Source: CAYSPG01 sp964432885
GTDB lineage: Bacteria; Bacteroidota; Bacteroidia; AKYH767-A; OLB10
DNA length: 64,000 bases
Reading direction: 5' to 3'
Assembly (NCBI GenBank): GCA_964432885.1
Contig: CAYSPG010000002.1
Coordinates: 248,001 to 312,000 of the forward strand
Shown here: positions 9,224 through 18,233 of the stretch, in pieces
Layout: the number at the start of each line of letters is the position of its first letter
How positions within the stretch are numbered: the stretch's first letter is position 1
Position numbers and translations under genes: made by a program
The notes under the pieces: model-generated
Seen by the model: only the letters and a program-made list of their open reading frames with translations
The model's database searches: none
Told to the model about the DNA's origin: nothing

Positions 9224-10852
9224 TTAATCTACTTTATCGTGCAAAAAAGTATTGTTTTGTTTCAATTCGTGCTTGTTGTTCCCATCGTCAGCTAGCGAAA
9301 AACGCGAAATATTTAATTCCGCAGATCCTGGCATATCCTCCAATTTTATGTTTTTACGCTTATACGCAGGCTCCTTTTCCAAATCGTTAAGCATATTAGG
9401 ATTACTCATGCGATAACTAAGTTGCTTTAGCTTCTCAATTCGCTCACGTGTGCGTTGATATATATCTTCTTCGTTTACAGGCGCTGTGGTATAACTGGCT
9501 GCAGGCTCATTACTCATTACAGGTTCGGTGCGCTCAGGTGCTTTTGGTTCATTTACCGGGCTTTTTATCTCTGGCTCAGGTGTTATCTCAGCCTCATTTT
9601 TTACCTCCTCGCCCTGCGTCACCACATTAGGAAAATCACTAAATTCAAATATCCGGTTATCATCACTTGAAGTTTCTTCCACTTTAACCACAGGCTCATC
9701 CCTGTCAAAATAATCAATAGATGTAATTGGAATATCAGGCTCAATTGTTTTTAAAACAGGCTCGCTAAAAGGAGGCTCGGGAAGCGGTGCCTCATCAATT
9801 ACTTCGGGCTCAAACTTTGGCATGGGTGTTTTGTCAAGATGCAAAATCACCTTCTCTGGCTGACGGATAATTTCTCTTTCATTACGCTCGCGTGTTTTAA
9901 ATCCTGTGGCAATAATAGTTACTGCAATTTTATCTCCCAACGAATCATCTGTGCCAACACCCATAATTATTTCGGCTGATTGTCCCGCTTTTTCTTGTAT
10001 ATAGTCAGTAATCTCGCCCATTTCGTCCATGGTAATTTCTTCGTTGCCGCTTGTAATGTTCAGCAATATGTAACGTGCACCTTCAATATCATTATCATTT
10101 AATAAGGGAGAGTCAAGTGCAAGCTCTGCTGCACGCACTGCACGGTTATCGCCAGAGGCCTGAGCCGCACCCATAATAGCAACACCGCTGTCGCGCATCA
10201 CAGTTTGCACATCGGCAAAGTCAACATTTATGTGAAGCGTTACAGAAATAACCTCTGCAATAGATTTAGCGGCAGTTGCCAACACATTATCTGCATAGGC
10301 AAATGCATTGGTAAGTTTCAAGTTACCGTGTATTTCACGCAGTTTATCATTACATATAATTAAAAGCGTATCAACATTTCTTTTAAGTTCTTCAATACCT
10401 AAATCGGCTTGTTGTTTGCGCTTGCGTCCTTCAAAACCAAATGGAATGGTAGCAATGCCCACAGTAAGTATTCCCATCTCTTTTGCAACACTTGCAATAA
10501 TTGGCGCTGCTCCTGTGCCAGTGCCTCCGCCCATACCAGTGGTAATAAAAACCATTTTGGTATTGTCGCGCAAAATATCTTTTAGCTCGTCAATATTTTC
10601 GATGGCTGATTGCTTGCCCACTTCGGGTATTGAGCCAGCGCCTCTGCCTTCGGTAAGGCTTGCACCCAATTGTATTTTGCGGGGCACAGGGCTTGTTTCA
10701 AGTGCCTGCGCATCGGTGTTGCACACTATAAAGTCAACACCTTTTATACCGAGTTTGTACATGTGGTTTACGGCATTGCTACCGCCACCGCCAACTCCAA
10801 TTACTTTAATGATGGAGGGCAGTTCGTTGGGTGTAAATTCAAATTGAATCAT
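9224..10852 (-). CDS. ftsZ: Cell division GTPase FtsZ
   Basis: FtsZ polymerises into the Z-ring that organises septation. The tubulin-like GTPase core occupies about residues 1-325, with GGGGSNAVNHM near residue 21 and the signature GGGTGTGAAP at 108-117. A long acidic, Pro/Glu-rich linker (about 330-490) follows, then a conserved C-terminal stretch including DLEKEPAYKRKNI. At 542 residues it is much longer than the E. coli protein (383), and the extra length is in the linker, as is common in Bacteroidota. The gene is the last of the dcw cluster, 36 bp after ftsA. Confidence 0.98.
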   Translation of the reverse strand: MIQFEFTPNELPSIIKVIGVGGGGSNAVNHMYKLGIKGVDFIVCNTDAQALETSPVPRKIQLGASLTEGRGAGSIPEVGKQSAIENIDELKDILRDNTKMVFITTGMGGGTGTGAAPIIASVAKEMGILTVGIATIPFGFEGRKRKQQADLGIEELKRNVDTLLIICNDKLREIHGNLKLTNAFAYADNVLATAAKSIAEVISVTLHINVDFADVQTVMRDSGVAIMGAAQASGDNRAVRAAELALDSPLLNDNDIEGARYILLNITSGNEEITMDEMGEITDYIQEKAGQSAEIIMGVGTDDSLGDKIAVTIIATGFKTRERNEREIIRQPEKVILHLDKTPMPKFEPEVIDEAPLPEPPFSEPVLKTIEPDIPITSIDYFDRDEPVVKVEETSSDDNRIFEFSDFPNVVTQGEEVKNEAEITPEPEIKSPVNEPKAPERTEPVMSNEPAASYTTAPVNEEDIYQRTRERIEKLKQLSYRMSNPNMLNDLEKEPAYKRKNIKLEDMPGSAELNISRFSLADDGNNKHELKQNNTFLHDKVD

Positions 10853-10888
10853 CTTGTATGGTTTTTATAATTGTTTAAAAAATTGTTT

Positions 10889-12181
10889 TTATATTATTTT
10901 ATCGTTGGTGTCGTCAGTAAAAATATCTTTTGTCCTGTCAAAAAATAATTTAAACCAGTTGCCTTTATGCGATGCCGGTTCGTCCACTTTTGCATCGTGA
11001 TTATGGCGCTTTCTTTTTTCTAAATCCTGTAGACCCTTAATCACCAACCCAACACCGGTGGCAAACAGCGGGCTTTTTGTTTCGTCAGCACCTTTTGCCA
11101 AATGTTCGTTTGGATATCCAATTCGTGTATCCATTCCGGTAATGTATTCGATAAGTTGTGTAATGTGTTTTAGTTGTGCTCCACCGCCTGTTACCACAAT
11201 GCCTGCAATTAATTTTCGTTCAAAGCCCGATGATTTTATCTCGTAAAAAACATGTTCTACAATTTCTTCCATCCGAGCCTGTATAATGTTGGCTAAATTT
11301 TTTACAGAAATTTCTTTCGGCTCGCGTCCGCGCAATCCGGGTATCGAAACAATTTCGTTATCCTTCATTTGATTGGCCAATGCCGAGCCAAATTTTATTT
11401 TTAAAAGTTCGGCCTGATTGCGAATTATACTACACCCTTCTTTTATATCATCCGTAATTACATTTCCGCCAAAAGGAATTACTGCTGTGTGGCGGATAAT
11501 ATTGTCCTGAAAAATTGCCACATCAGTGGTTCCGCCACCAATGTCCACAAGCACAACTCCTGCTTCTTTTTCTTCTTCAGTTAAAACAGCTTCTGCTGAT
11601 GCAAGCGGTTCAAGAATTAAATCCACTGGCACAAGCCCGGCCTTGGTTACACACTTATTAATATTGTTAGCCGCAGTAATTAATCCTGTTATTATATGGC
11701 AGTTTGCTTCTAATCTTATTCCTGACATTCCAATGGGTTCTTTAATCCCTTGCTCATTATCAACAATAAACTCTTGTGGAATTACATGTATTATTTCTTC
11801 GCCCGGTGGCATTGCCAATTTGTACATGTCGTCAATGATGGCTTCAATATCATTTTGCGAAATTTCGTCTTTGGTACTGCTTCGTGTAATCATACCTCGA
11901 TGCTGCAAACTCTTTATATGCTGCCCTGCAATACCAACGTGCACCGATTTTACATTTACACCACTTTTTGCCTCTGCTTCGGCAACAGCCTGCTTAATAG
12001 ATGCAACTGTTTTTTCGATGTTAGCAACAACGCCTCGCATTACACCAACAGACTCGGCACGTCCTGTGCCAAGAATTTCAATTTTTCCGAATTCGTTTTT
12101 GCGGCCAACTATAGCTGCAATTTTTGTTGTGCCAATGTCAAGCCCAACAATTAATTCATTTTCTTTTTCCTTTTCTGCCAC
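10889..12181 (-). CDS. ftsA: Cell division protein FtsA
   Basis: FtsA is the actin-like ATPase that tethers FtsZ to the membrane and recruits later division proteins. The sequence opens with LIVGLDIGTTKIAAIVG (phosphate-1 loop) and contains the SHS2/1C region around residues 85-165, the phosphate-2 motif VLVDIGGGTTDVAIF and the adenosine motif IVVTGGGAQL. The 430-residue length fits the family. The C-terminus (WFKLFFDRTKDIFTDDTND) includes an amphipathic stretch that could act as the membrane anchor. It sits between ftsQ (12 bp gap) and ftsZ (36 bp gap). Confidence 0.97.
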   Translation of the reverse strand: MAEKEKENELIVGLDIGTTKIAAIVGRKNEFGKIEILGTGRAESVGVMRGVVANIEKTVASIKQAVAEAEAKSGVNVKSVHVGIAGQHIKSLQHRGMITRSSTKDEISQNDIEAIIDDMYKLAMPPGEEIIHVIPQEFIVDNEQGIKEPIGMSGIRLEANCHIITGLITAANNINKCVTKAGLVPVDLILEPLASAEAVLTEEEKEAGVVLVDIGGGTTDVAIFQDNIIRHTAVIPFGGNVITDDIKEGCSIIRNQAELLKIKFGSALANQMKDNEIVSIPGLRGREPKEISVKNLANIIQARMEEIVEHVFYEIKSSGFERKLIAGIVVTGGGAQLKHITQLIEYITGMDTRIGYPNEHLAKGADETKSPLFATGVGLVIKGLQDLEKRKRHNHDAKVDEPASHKGNWFKLFFDRTKDIFTDDTNDKII

Positions 12182-12193
12182 AAATAATTTTTT

Positions 12194-13039
12194 TTAAGAT
12201 GGTAATTGATTTCTTTTTCTGCAAACAACCTGCCCTTTGTATTTTATATTTATCAAATCGTATTGATCCCAACCGGTTGCATTTAAACCCTTTTGATAAA
12301 ACACTTTTAGTTTTTCTAGCTTTTCGTTCAAATTTTTTATATCACCAAGCAAAACAATTTGATTTCCTAAACGTGGAATCAATTCTATTTCCTGATCGGC
12401 ATTTACATAAATCTGTTCAAACATGGCATCCCATGTGGTGTCGTTCGAAATATATTTTGCCAGATAAAAAATCTGGTCAATCATGCGAATGCAAAAAGCC
12501 GAATCGTTTTTTGGACGGTAATAATCCGAATCGTGCACTTGTTTTTGAACGTACGTATCAAAAATAAAACCGTTGGCAACAATAACGGGTTCAGTAAATT
12601 TTTCGGACAACGGCATATATTTTCCCTCTGTATCTATGTAAAAACTTTCGTCTTTGTTATTAATAATTCTAAGTAAAGGATTTCGCTGAATAATGTCGGT
12701 ATGCAGCCATCCATCAATGGATGAATATACCTGAGCTTTTAAAATGTAAGGATTTGCGTTAATGGTTTTTTCCAACACGTTTATGTTAATATCACGCACA
12801 GGATGCCCTATGATATTCTGTTTGGCCTTAATTAGTTGCGTTATATCGGTTCGGTCAACAAATCCTTTTTCGTTTTCGTCAACAATATTTACAATTACTC
12901 CTTTGCAGGAAATTTTAGAACTCTCGGCATCAACAAAGCCCATTAATGTAAACACACCGGCTGCTACAATTACCCAAAAGGAAATGAGTAAAATGTTTTT
13001 GAACTTTTGAGATATTTTCATATTTGTTTTTTTCATCAA
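12194..13039 (-). CDS. ftsQ: Cell division protein FtsQ
   Basis: This 281-residue single-pass inner membrane protein has a short cytoplasmic N-terminus, one membrane helix (about residues 16-35) and a periplasmic part. The region from about 45 to 110 (GVIVNIVDENEKGFVDR, then DININVLEKTINANPYILKA) fits the POTRA/FtsQ pattern, and the rest fits the FtsQ beta domain. Primary similarity to proteobacterial FtsQ is weak, so the call rests on architecture and its invariant place between murC and ftsA. In the divisome it links FtsL and partners to the septal synthase. ATGs at codons 1, 2 and 7 are all possible starts. Confidence 0.88.
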   Translation of the reverse strand: MMKKTNMKISQKFKNILLISFWVIVAAGVFTLMGFVDAESSKISCKGVIVNIVDENEKGFVDRTDITQLIKAKQNIIGHPVRDININVLEKTINANPYILKAQVYSSIDGWLHTDIIQRNPLLRIINNKDESFYIDTEGKYMPLSEKFTEPVIVANGFIFDTYVQKQVHDSDYYRPKNDSAFCIRMIDQIFYLAKYISNDTTWDAMFEQIYVNADQEIELIPRLGNQIVLLGDIKNLNEKLEKLKVFYQKGLNATGWDQYDLINIKYKGQVVCRKRNQLPS

Positions 13040-13079
13040 CGAATTATATTCCGAAGTTTCGGAACGTAATTTGTTGAGG

Positions 13080-14468
13080 TTATTTTTTTTCCAAAATATT
13101 TCTTATTGGTTCCACCATAGCATCAATATCACCTGCACCTAATGTAAGCACCACTTCAAACGCATTTGCTTTTATATACTCAAGCGTTTGTTCTTTGCTC
13201 AATAACTTTTTGTTTGCAGTTTTTATTTTGTCAAGAATTAACTTTGAGGTAACCCCTTCCATTGGCAATTCGCGTGCAGGATAAATGTCGAGCATAATTG
13301 CTTCGTCAAGTAAAGAGAGACTTTCTCCAAACTCATTTGCAAAATCGCGCGTGCGCGAAAATAAATGCGGCTGAAATATTCCTGTAATTTTTTTATCGTG
13401 ATATAATTCTTTTACAGATGAAATAGCAGCGCGCAATTCCTCAGGATGATGGGCGTAATCATCAATAAATACAACGCTGTTATTTTTTAGTTGTATATCA
13501 AATCGCCTTTTAACACCCGTATAAGTTTCTAAAGAAGATTTTATTTTTTCTTCGGTAATTCCAATATGCAATGCCACTGCAATGGCCGCAACGGAATTCT
13601 CTACATTATGTCTGCCCGGCTGTCCGAGTGTAAACCCTTTCAATTCTTTTCCTTCAGCAACAACATCAAAACAGTATTGGTTATTTTTTATTGAAATGTC
13701 TGAAGTGTAAAAATCCGCTGTGCTGTTAATAGAATACGTTTTTGCTTTGGCCGGAATATTATTTACAGGCAATCCTTTTTTGTAAATCAACAAGCCATCA
13801 TCTTTTACCTGCGCTGCAAAATCATTGTATGATTTAATCATTTCTGTTTCGTTACCATAAATATCCAGATGGTCGGCATCCATGCTTGTGATGATTGCGT
13901 ATTGAGGAAACAGTTGTAAAAACGAGCGGTCGTATTCATCGGCTTCAACAACATTTATAATTTCTTTTCCGGCTTGTTCGGGCAAAATAAAATTGCTGTT
14001 ATAGTTTTTTGAAATGCCACCAAGAAATGCAGCACAATTTATTCCACTGTGTTTTAATACATGTGCAATGATGGATGATGTGGTTGTTTTTCCATGTGTA
14101 CCTGCTACTGCAATTGTTTTATTTCCTTGAGTAAGCACGCCAAGCATCTGCGAGCGTTTTACAATTTCAAATTTGTTGTCAATAAAAAAATTAAGCTCAC
14201 TATGCGTTTTAGGTATTGCAGGAGTATAAATCACAAGAGTACCTTCCTTATTGTCGGTATTTCGCACTTCTTGTGGAGCCAGATTTATATCATCCTCAAA
14301 ATGTATTTTAATTCCCTCGTTAATCAATTCATCTGTTAAAGCTGTAGGTGTTTTGTCATATCCCGAAACACATTTTCCCATTTTATTAAAATAGCGTGCA
14401 ATGGCACTCATGCCAATGCCGCCTATTCCAATAAAATAAACTTTAGATATGCTGTGTAAGTTCATCAA
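13080..14468 (-). CDS. murC: UDP-N-acetylmuramate--L-alanine ligase MurC
   Basis: MurC adds L-alanine to UDP-MurNAc, the first peptide step of peptidoglycan precursor synthesis in the cytoplasm. The N-terminal Rossmann part begins YFIGIGGIGMSAIARYF. The ATP loop AGTHGKTTTSS, with the MurC-typical His in place of Asn, lies near residue 120, followed by the Mur ligase signatures DADHLDIYG and FIDDYAHHPEE. The 462-residue length is typical. ATGs occur at codons 1 and 2. It follows murG after a 98-bp spacer, the largest inside the cluster. Confidence 0.98.
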   Translation of the reverse strand: MMNLHSISKVYFIGIGGIGMSAIARYFNKMGKCVSGYDKTPTALTDELINEGIKIHFEDDINLAPQEVRNTDNKEGTLVIYTPAIPKTHSELNFFIDNKFEIVKRSQMLGVLTQGNKTIAVAGTHGKTTTSSIIAHVLKHSGINCAAFLGGISKNYNSNFILPEQAGKEIINVVEADEYDRSFLQLFPQYAIITSMDADHLDIYGNETEMIKSYNDFAAQVKDDGLLIYKKGLPVNNIPAKAKTYSINSTADFYTSDISIKNNQYCFDVVAEGKELKGFTLGQPGRHNVENSVAAIAVALHIGITEEKIKSSLETYTGVKRRFDIQLKNNSVVFIDDYAHHPEELRAAISSVKELYHDKKITGIFQPHLFSRTRDFANEFGESLSLLDEAIMLDIYPARELPMEGVTSKLILDKIKTANKKLLSKEQTLEYIKANAFEVVLTLGAGDIDAMVEPIRNILEKK

Positions 14469-14566
14469 CGAATTCCGAATCTGTTACGAGTATTCAAATC
14501 TGTGTATTTATTCTCTATCAATTGCAAGTTGTCCATTGCTATTTTTTCTGCCTCCTGCCTACTTTT

Positions 14567-15685
14567 TTACTGATTAGCTGCCAACTGAATAACTTCCTCC
14601 GCTATTCTCTCTGCTGAATTCCTTAGTGCAAGATTTGAAACGTTTGTGCTCAACTGTTTTAATTTATTGTGGTCAAACACAAGTTGCAGTGCGGTGTCAA
14701 CTAATTTTTCTTTTGCATCACTGTCCTTAATCATTACTGCTGCGTCCTTTTGAACCAGAGCCCTGATATTCTTTGTTTGGTGGTCTTCGGCTGCTGTTGC
14801 AAGCGGAACCATTACAGCCGGTTTACCAACCAAAGTAATTTCACTTACAGTGCTGGCGCCTGCGCGAGAAATAACTAAATCAGCAGCCGCATATGCTAAA
14901 TCCATTTTAGAAATAAAATCAAATGCTTTAATGCCATTGTAATTTACTTCTCCAATTATTTTTTCTGCTTCAGTAAAAAACAGTTTTCCTGTTTGCCAAA
15001 TCAGTTGCACATCTTTGTCGGCAAACTTTTTTAATCCATCGCGCAAGCTGTGATTAATTGAACGCGCTCCCTGGCTGCCGCCAATAATCAAAATTGTTTT
15101 TTTGTTTGAATCTAACTTAAAAAACTGCATTGCCTCTTTTCTCTTCCCATCAATTAGCAGAACATTTTCACGAACCGGGTTACCAGTTAGGATTATTTTA
15201 TCGGCAGGAAAAAATTTTTCCATACCCTCATAGGCGACACAAATTTTTTTTACTCGCTTTGCCAAAATTTTATTTGTAATGCCCGGATACGAATTTTGCT
15301 CCTGTATTAAGCATGGAATTTTTTTTAGCGATGCAGCATACAATAACGGTCCGCTGGCATAGCCACCTACGCCAACAGCTACATGCGGTTTAAATTTGTT
15401 AATGATGCTCATTGCTTTTGTAACACTTGAAATTACTTTAAACGGAAACGATAAATTGTCTACTGACAATTCTCTTTTTAATCCACTAATCCACAATCCT
15501 TCTATTTTATATCCTGCTGCTGGAACTTTTTCCATTTCCATTTTTCCTTTTGCACCCACAAACAAAAATTCTGCATCAGGATTAATTTTTTTTATTGCAC
15601 CTGCAATTGCCAGTGCAGGAAATATGTGCCCGCCTGTTCCGCCACCGCTTATTATTACGCGTAACTTATGCAACGGCCGGCTCAA
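14567..15685 (-). CDS. murG: UDP-GlcNAc transferase MurG
   Basis: MurG transfers GlcNAc to lipid I to make lipid II on the inner face of the membrane. The GT28 N-terminal loop VIISGGGTGGHIFPALAIA lies near residue 10, and the C-terminal donor-site motifs include GGSQGARSIN and ISRAGASTVSEI. The start needs care: no ATG exists in the frame before the glycine loop. The TTG at 15685 gives 372 residues and is preceded by a perfect AGGAGG. The gene overlaps the end of ftsW by 20 bp, consistent with coupled translation. Confidence 0.96.
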   Translation of the reverse strand: MSRPLHKLRVIISGGGTGGHIFPALAIAGAIKKINPDAEFLFVGAKGKMEMEKVPAAGYKIEGLWISGLKRELSVDNLSFPFKVISSVTKAMSIINKFKPHVAVGVGGYASGPLLYAASLKKIPCLIQEQNSYPGITNKILAKRVKKICVAYEGMEKFFPADKIILTGNPVRENVLLIDGKRKEAMQFFKLDSNKKTILIIGGSQGARSINHSLRDGLKKFADKDVQLIWQTGKLFFTEAEKIIGEVNYNGIKAFDFISKMDLAYAAADLVISRAGASTVSEITLVGKPAVMVPLATAAEDHQTKNIRALVQKDAAVMIKDSDAKEKLVDTALQLVFDHNKLKQLSTNVSNLALRNSAERIAEEVIQLAANQ

Positions 15686-16820
15686 AACTTTTTTCCTCCT
15701 CTGTTTCTAAATCACGACTCACACTTAATATTACTCCCAAGGCTATACTCGTAAACCAAATTGAAGTTCCGCCCATGCTTAACATAGGCAACGGTTGCCC
15801 CGTTACGGGGAATAGATTTACTGCTACAGCCATATTTATCATAGCCTGAAACACCAAACTAAAAGCACAGCCCACTGCAAGCAATGTTGCAAAGGCCCTT
15901 GGACTTCGCTTAACAATAACGACTGCTCGATAAAACAACAACACATACAAAAACACAATCAGAGCACCGCCCCACAAGCCGTACTCTTCAATAATTATTG
16001 CATAAATAAAATCAGAATAAGGGTGAGGTAAAAAATTTCGCTGGCTGCTGTTGCCGGGCCCTTTGCCCATAACACCGCCTGATGCAATGGCTATTTTAGC
16101 TTGTTGGGTTTGATAGTTCCCATTGTCTTCACCACTTTTAAAATTTTCAATTCTTTTTTTCCATGTTCCTATGCGGCCTGTGTAACCACTAAACGAAGCA
16201 ATTAAAATAAAAAGGGTAAGCCCTGCCACACCTATTCCTACAAGCGATAAAATAAATTTAAGTTTTATTCTTCCAATAAACATCAAAAACAAACACGTTG
16301 TAAATAAAACTGCGGCAGTAGAAAAATTTGCAGGAAGAATTAATCCGCAAATAATACACACCGGTAGAATAACCGGTAGAAATGCAGATTTAAAATCTTT
16401 GATGTTGTCCTGCTTTTTTGAAAGTGAACGTGCTACAAAAAGCAGCAATGCAATTTTTGCAAAATCGGATGTTTGAAATGAAAGCCCAACAATTGGTAAC
16501 GTGAGCCAACGCGATGCTTCATTTAAATTTGTTCCTGTTAAGAGAGTTAGAAGTAACAAAGGGGCAGCAACAATGATGGCAATTTTAGAAATGCGTGCAT
16601 AAAAAGTATAAGGCATGCGGTGTGTAAAATAGATTATTAAAAATCCAAACAGCATAATAATGCCATGCTTGAATAAATAATATTCCGTATTGCCCGACTG
16701 ATATTTATACGCCAGCGTTCCAGTGCTGCTGTACACCGCCAGAATTGAAAATATAGACAGCAGCACTACCACCAGCCATATTTGCCTGTCGCCTTTGAAG
16801 TATGTTTCTATCCAGGTCAT
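15666..16820 (-). CDS. ftsW: Lipid II polymerase FtsW
   Basis: FtsW is the SEDS-family glycosyltransferase that polymerises septal peptidoglycan with its class B PBP partner FtsI. The 384-residue protein is strongly hydrophobic, with about ten membrane helices. SEDS landmarks are the cytoplasmic start WLVVVLLSIFSILAVYSS, the loop with AIASGGVMGKGPGNSSQRN, and FIYAIIIEEYGLWG followed by FPVTGQPLPMLSMGGTS. The ATG at 16820 is clear. The 65-bp spacer before it carries tandem words of the GTAAACG type. Confidence 0.96.
   Translation of the reverse strand: MTWIETYFKGDRQIWLVVVLLSIFSILAVYSSTGTLAYKYQSGNTEYYLFKHGIIMLFGFLIIYFTHRMPYTFYARISKIAIIVAAPLLLLTLLTGTNLNEASRWLTLPIVGLSFQTSDFAKIALLLFVARSLSKKQDNIKDFKSAFLPVILPVCIICGLILPANFSTAAVLFTTCLFLMFIGRIKLKFILSLVGIGVAGLTLFILIASFSGYTGRIGTWKKRIENFKSGEDNGNYQTQQAKIAIASGGVMGKGPGNSSQRNFLPHPYSDFIYAIIIEEYGLWGGALIVFLYVLLFYRAVVIVKRSPRAFATLLAVGCAFSLVFQAMINMAVAVNLFPVTGQPLPMLSMGGTSIWFTSIALGVILSVSRDLETEEEKSFEPAVA
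15695..15700 (-). promoter_or_regulatory. Shine-Dalgarno site deciding the murG TTG start
   Basis: The minus strand reads AGGAGG, then 9 nt, then TTG. Bacteroidota genes seldom show such a site, so its presence before a non-ATG start inside the ftsW coding region supports this start. Confidence 0.65.
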
Positions 16821-16885
16821 CTTGATTTCTTGTTTACGGTTTATCGTTTACCGTTATTGAATTATACAGTAAACGATTTTATTTT

Positions 16886-18229
16886 TTACAACGCTCTAAC
16901 TGCCGCTTTAAATTGTCTTCCTCTGTCTTCGTAATTTTTAAATAAATCAAAACTTGAGCAACAGGGAGATAATAAAACCACATCACCTTTTTTTCCAAAC
17001 TTGTAGCCAGCACGCACGGCATCTGTTGCTGAAGCAACATCAGCAAAATCTGCTACAACATCTTTAAAGGCATCGTGAATTTTTTTATTGTCTTTGCCTA
17101 GACAAATAATTGCTTTCACTTTATCTTTTACCAAATCATGCAGCATGGTATAGTCATTTCCTTTATCCACACCACCTACAATCCAGATAACGGGTTTTTG
17201 CATGCTCTCTAAAGCAAACCATGCGCTGTTCACATTAGTAGCTTTTGAGTCGTTGATAAAATCAATACCGTGCACCGTGTTTACAAATTCCAAACGGTGT
17301 TCAGCATTTCGGAAATCAGAGAAGCTATCGCGAACAACCTCTTTACGGATGTCGAGGATACGCGCAGCTACACCTGCAGCCATACTGTTGTACAGGTTGT
17401 GTTTGCCTTGTAAGGCGAGTTCGAAGATTGACATAGAGAATTGATTTTTATTTATGTTCAGGTTAATTTGATTGTCTTTTATGTAACCATTCATTCCATC
17501 TTCTTTATAAATAGAAAAAGGAAACCAACGTGCAATGGGGTTGCGCTTCAAAACTTCTGCTTCAACAAGTGTATCGTCAGCACAATAAATAAATGCATCA
17601 TCAGCAGTTTGATTTTGCGTGATGCGAAATTTTGAGTCAACATATTTTTGCAATGAATAATCGTAACGGTCAAGATGGTCGGGAGTAATATTCAGCATTA
17701 TGGCAATGTTTGCACGAAAGGTGTACATGTTGTCCAACTGAAAACTGCTTAGCTCCAAAACATAGTGGTCAAAATTTTCTTCGGCTACCTGCATGGCAAA
17801 ACTCTTCCCAACGTTACCAGCGAGGCCCACATTAAGTCCGGCTTTTTTTAAAATATGATGAGTAAGAAGTGTAGTTGTTGTTTTTCCATTGGTACCAGTA
17901 ATGCAAATCATTTTTGCATTGGTGTAGCGGCAGGCAAATTCTATTTCAGATAAAACAGGAATTTGTTTTGCAATTAATTTTTTTACAATGTCAGCCTTGT
18001 CAGGAATGCCGGGGCTTTTTACAACTTCCGTGGCATTAAGAATTAAATTATCGGTATGTTTACCTTCTTCAATTTTTATATTCCTCTTTTCAAGTTCTTT
18101 TTTATAATTACTATTTATAGTTCCCAAATCAGAAACAAAAACATCGTAGCCTTGCTTTTGTGCAAGCACTGCTGCGCCCACTCCGCTTTCAGCAGCACCA
18201 AGAACTACAAGACGTTTTGCGTTTGACAT
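16886..18229 (-). CDS. murD: UDP-MurNAc-L-alanine--D-glutamate ligase MurD
   Basis: MurD adds D-glutamate to UDP-MurNAc-L-Ala. The sequence shows the N-terminal nucleotide fold (LVVLGAAESGVGAAVLA), the ATP loop ITGTNGKTTTTLL near residue 115, the ligase signature NITPDHLDRYDYS and the C-terminal domain with VNSAWFALESMQKP and GKKGDVVLLSPCCSSFD. The 447-residue length is usual. It begins 4 bp after mraY ends, implying co-translation. Confidence 0.97.
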   Translation of the reverse strand: MSNAKRLVVLGAAESGVGAAVLAQKQGYDVFVSDLGTINSNYKKELEKRNIKIEEGKHTDNLILNATEVVKSPGIPDKADIVKKLIAKQIPVLSEIEFACRYTNAKMICITGTNGKTTTTLLTHHILKKAGLNVGLAGNVGKSFAMQVAEENFDHYVLELSSFQLDNMYTFRANIAIMLNITPDHLDRYDYSLQKYVDSKFRITQNQTADDAFIYCADDTLVEAEVLKRNPIARWFPFSIYKEDGMNGYIKDNQINLNINKNQFSMSIFELALQGKHNLYNSMAAGVAARILDIRKEVVRDSFSDFRNAEHRLEFVNTVHGIDFINDSKATNVNSAWFALESMQKPVIWIVGGVDKGNDYTMLHDLVKDKVKAIICLGKDNKKIHDAFKDVVADFADVASATDAVRAGYKFGKKGDVVLLSPCCSSFDLFKNYEDRGRQFKAAVRAL

Positions 18230-18233
18230 TTTT

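Noticed and set aside
11526..12197. Open frame of more than 200 codons antisense to ftsA
   Set aside because: It mirrors ftsA codon usage, overlaps the whole ftsA N-terminal half and has no recognisable product.
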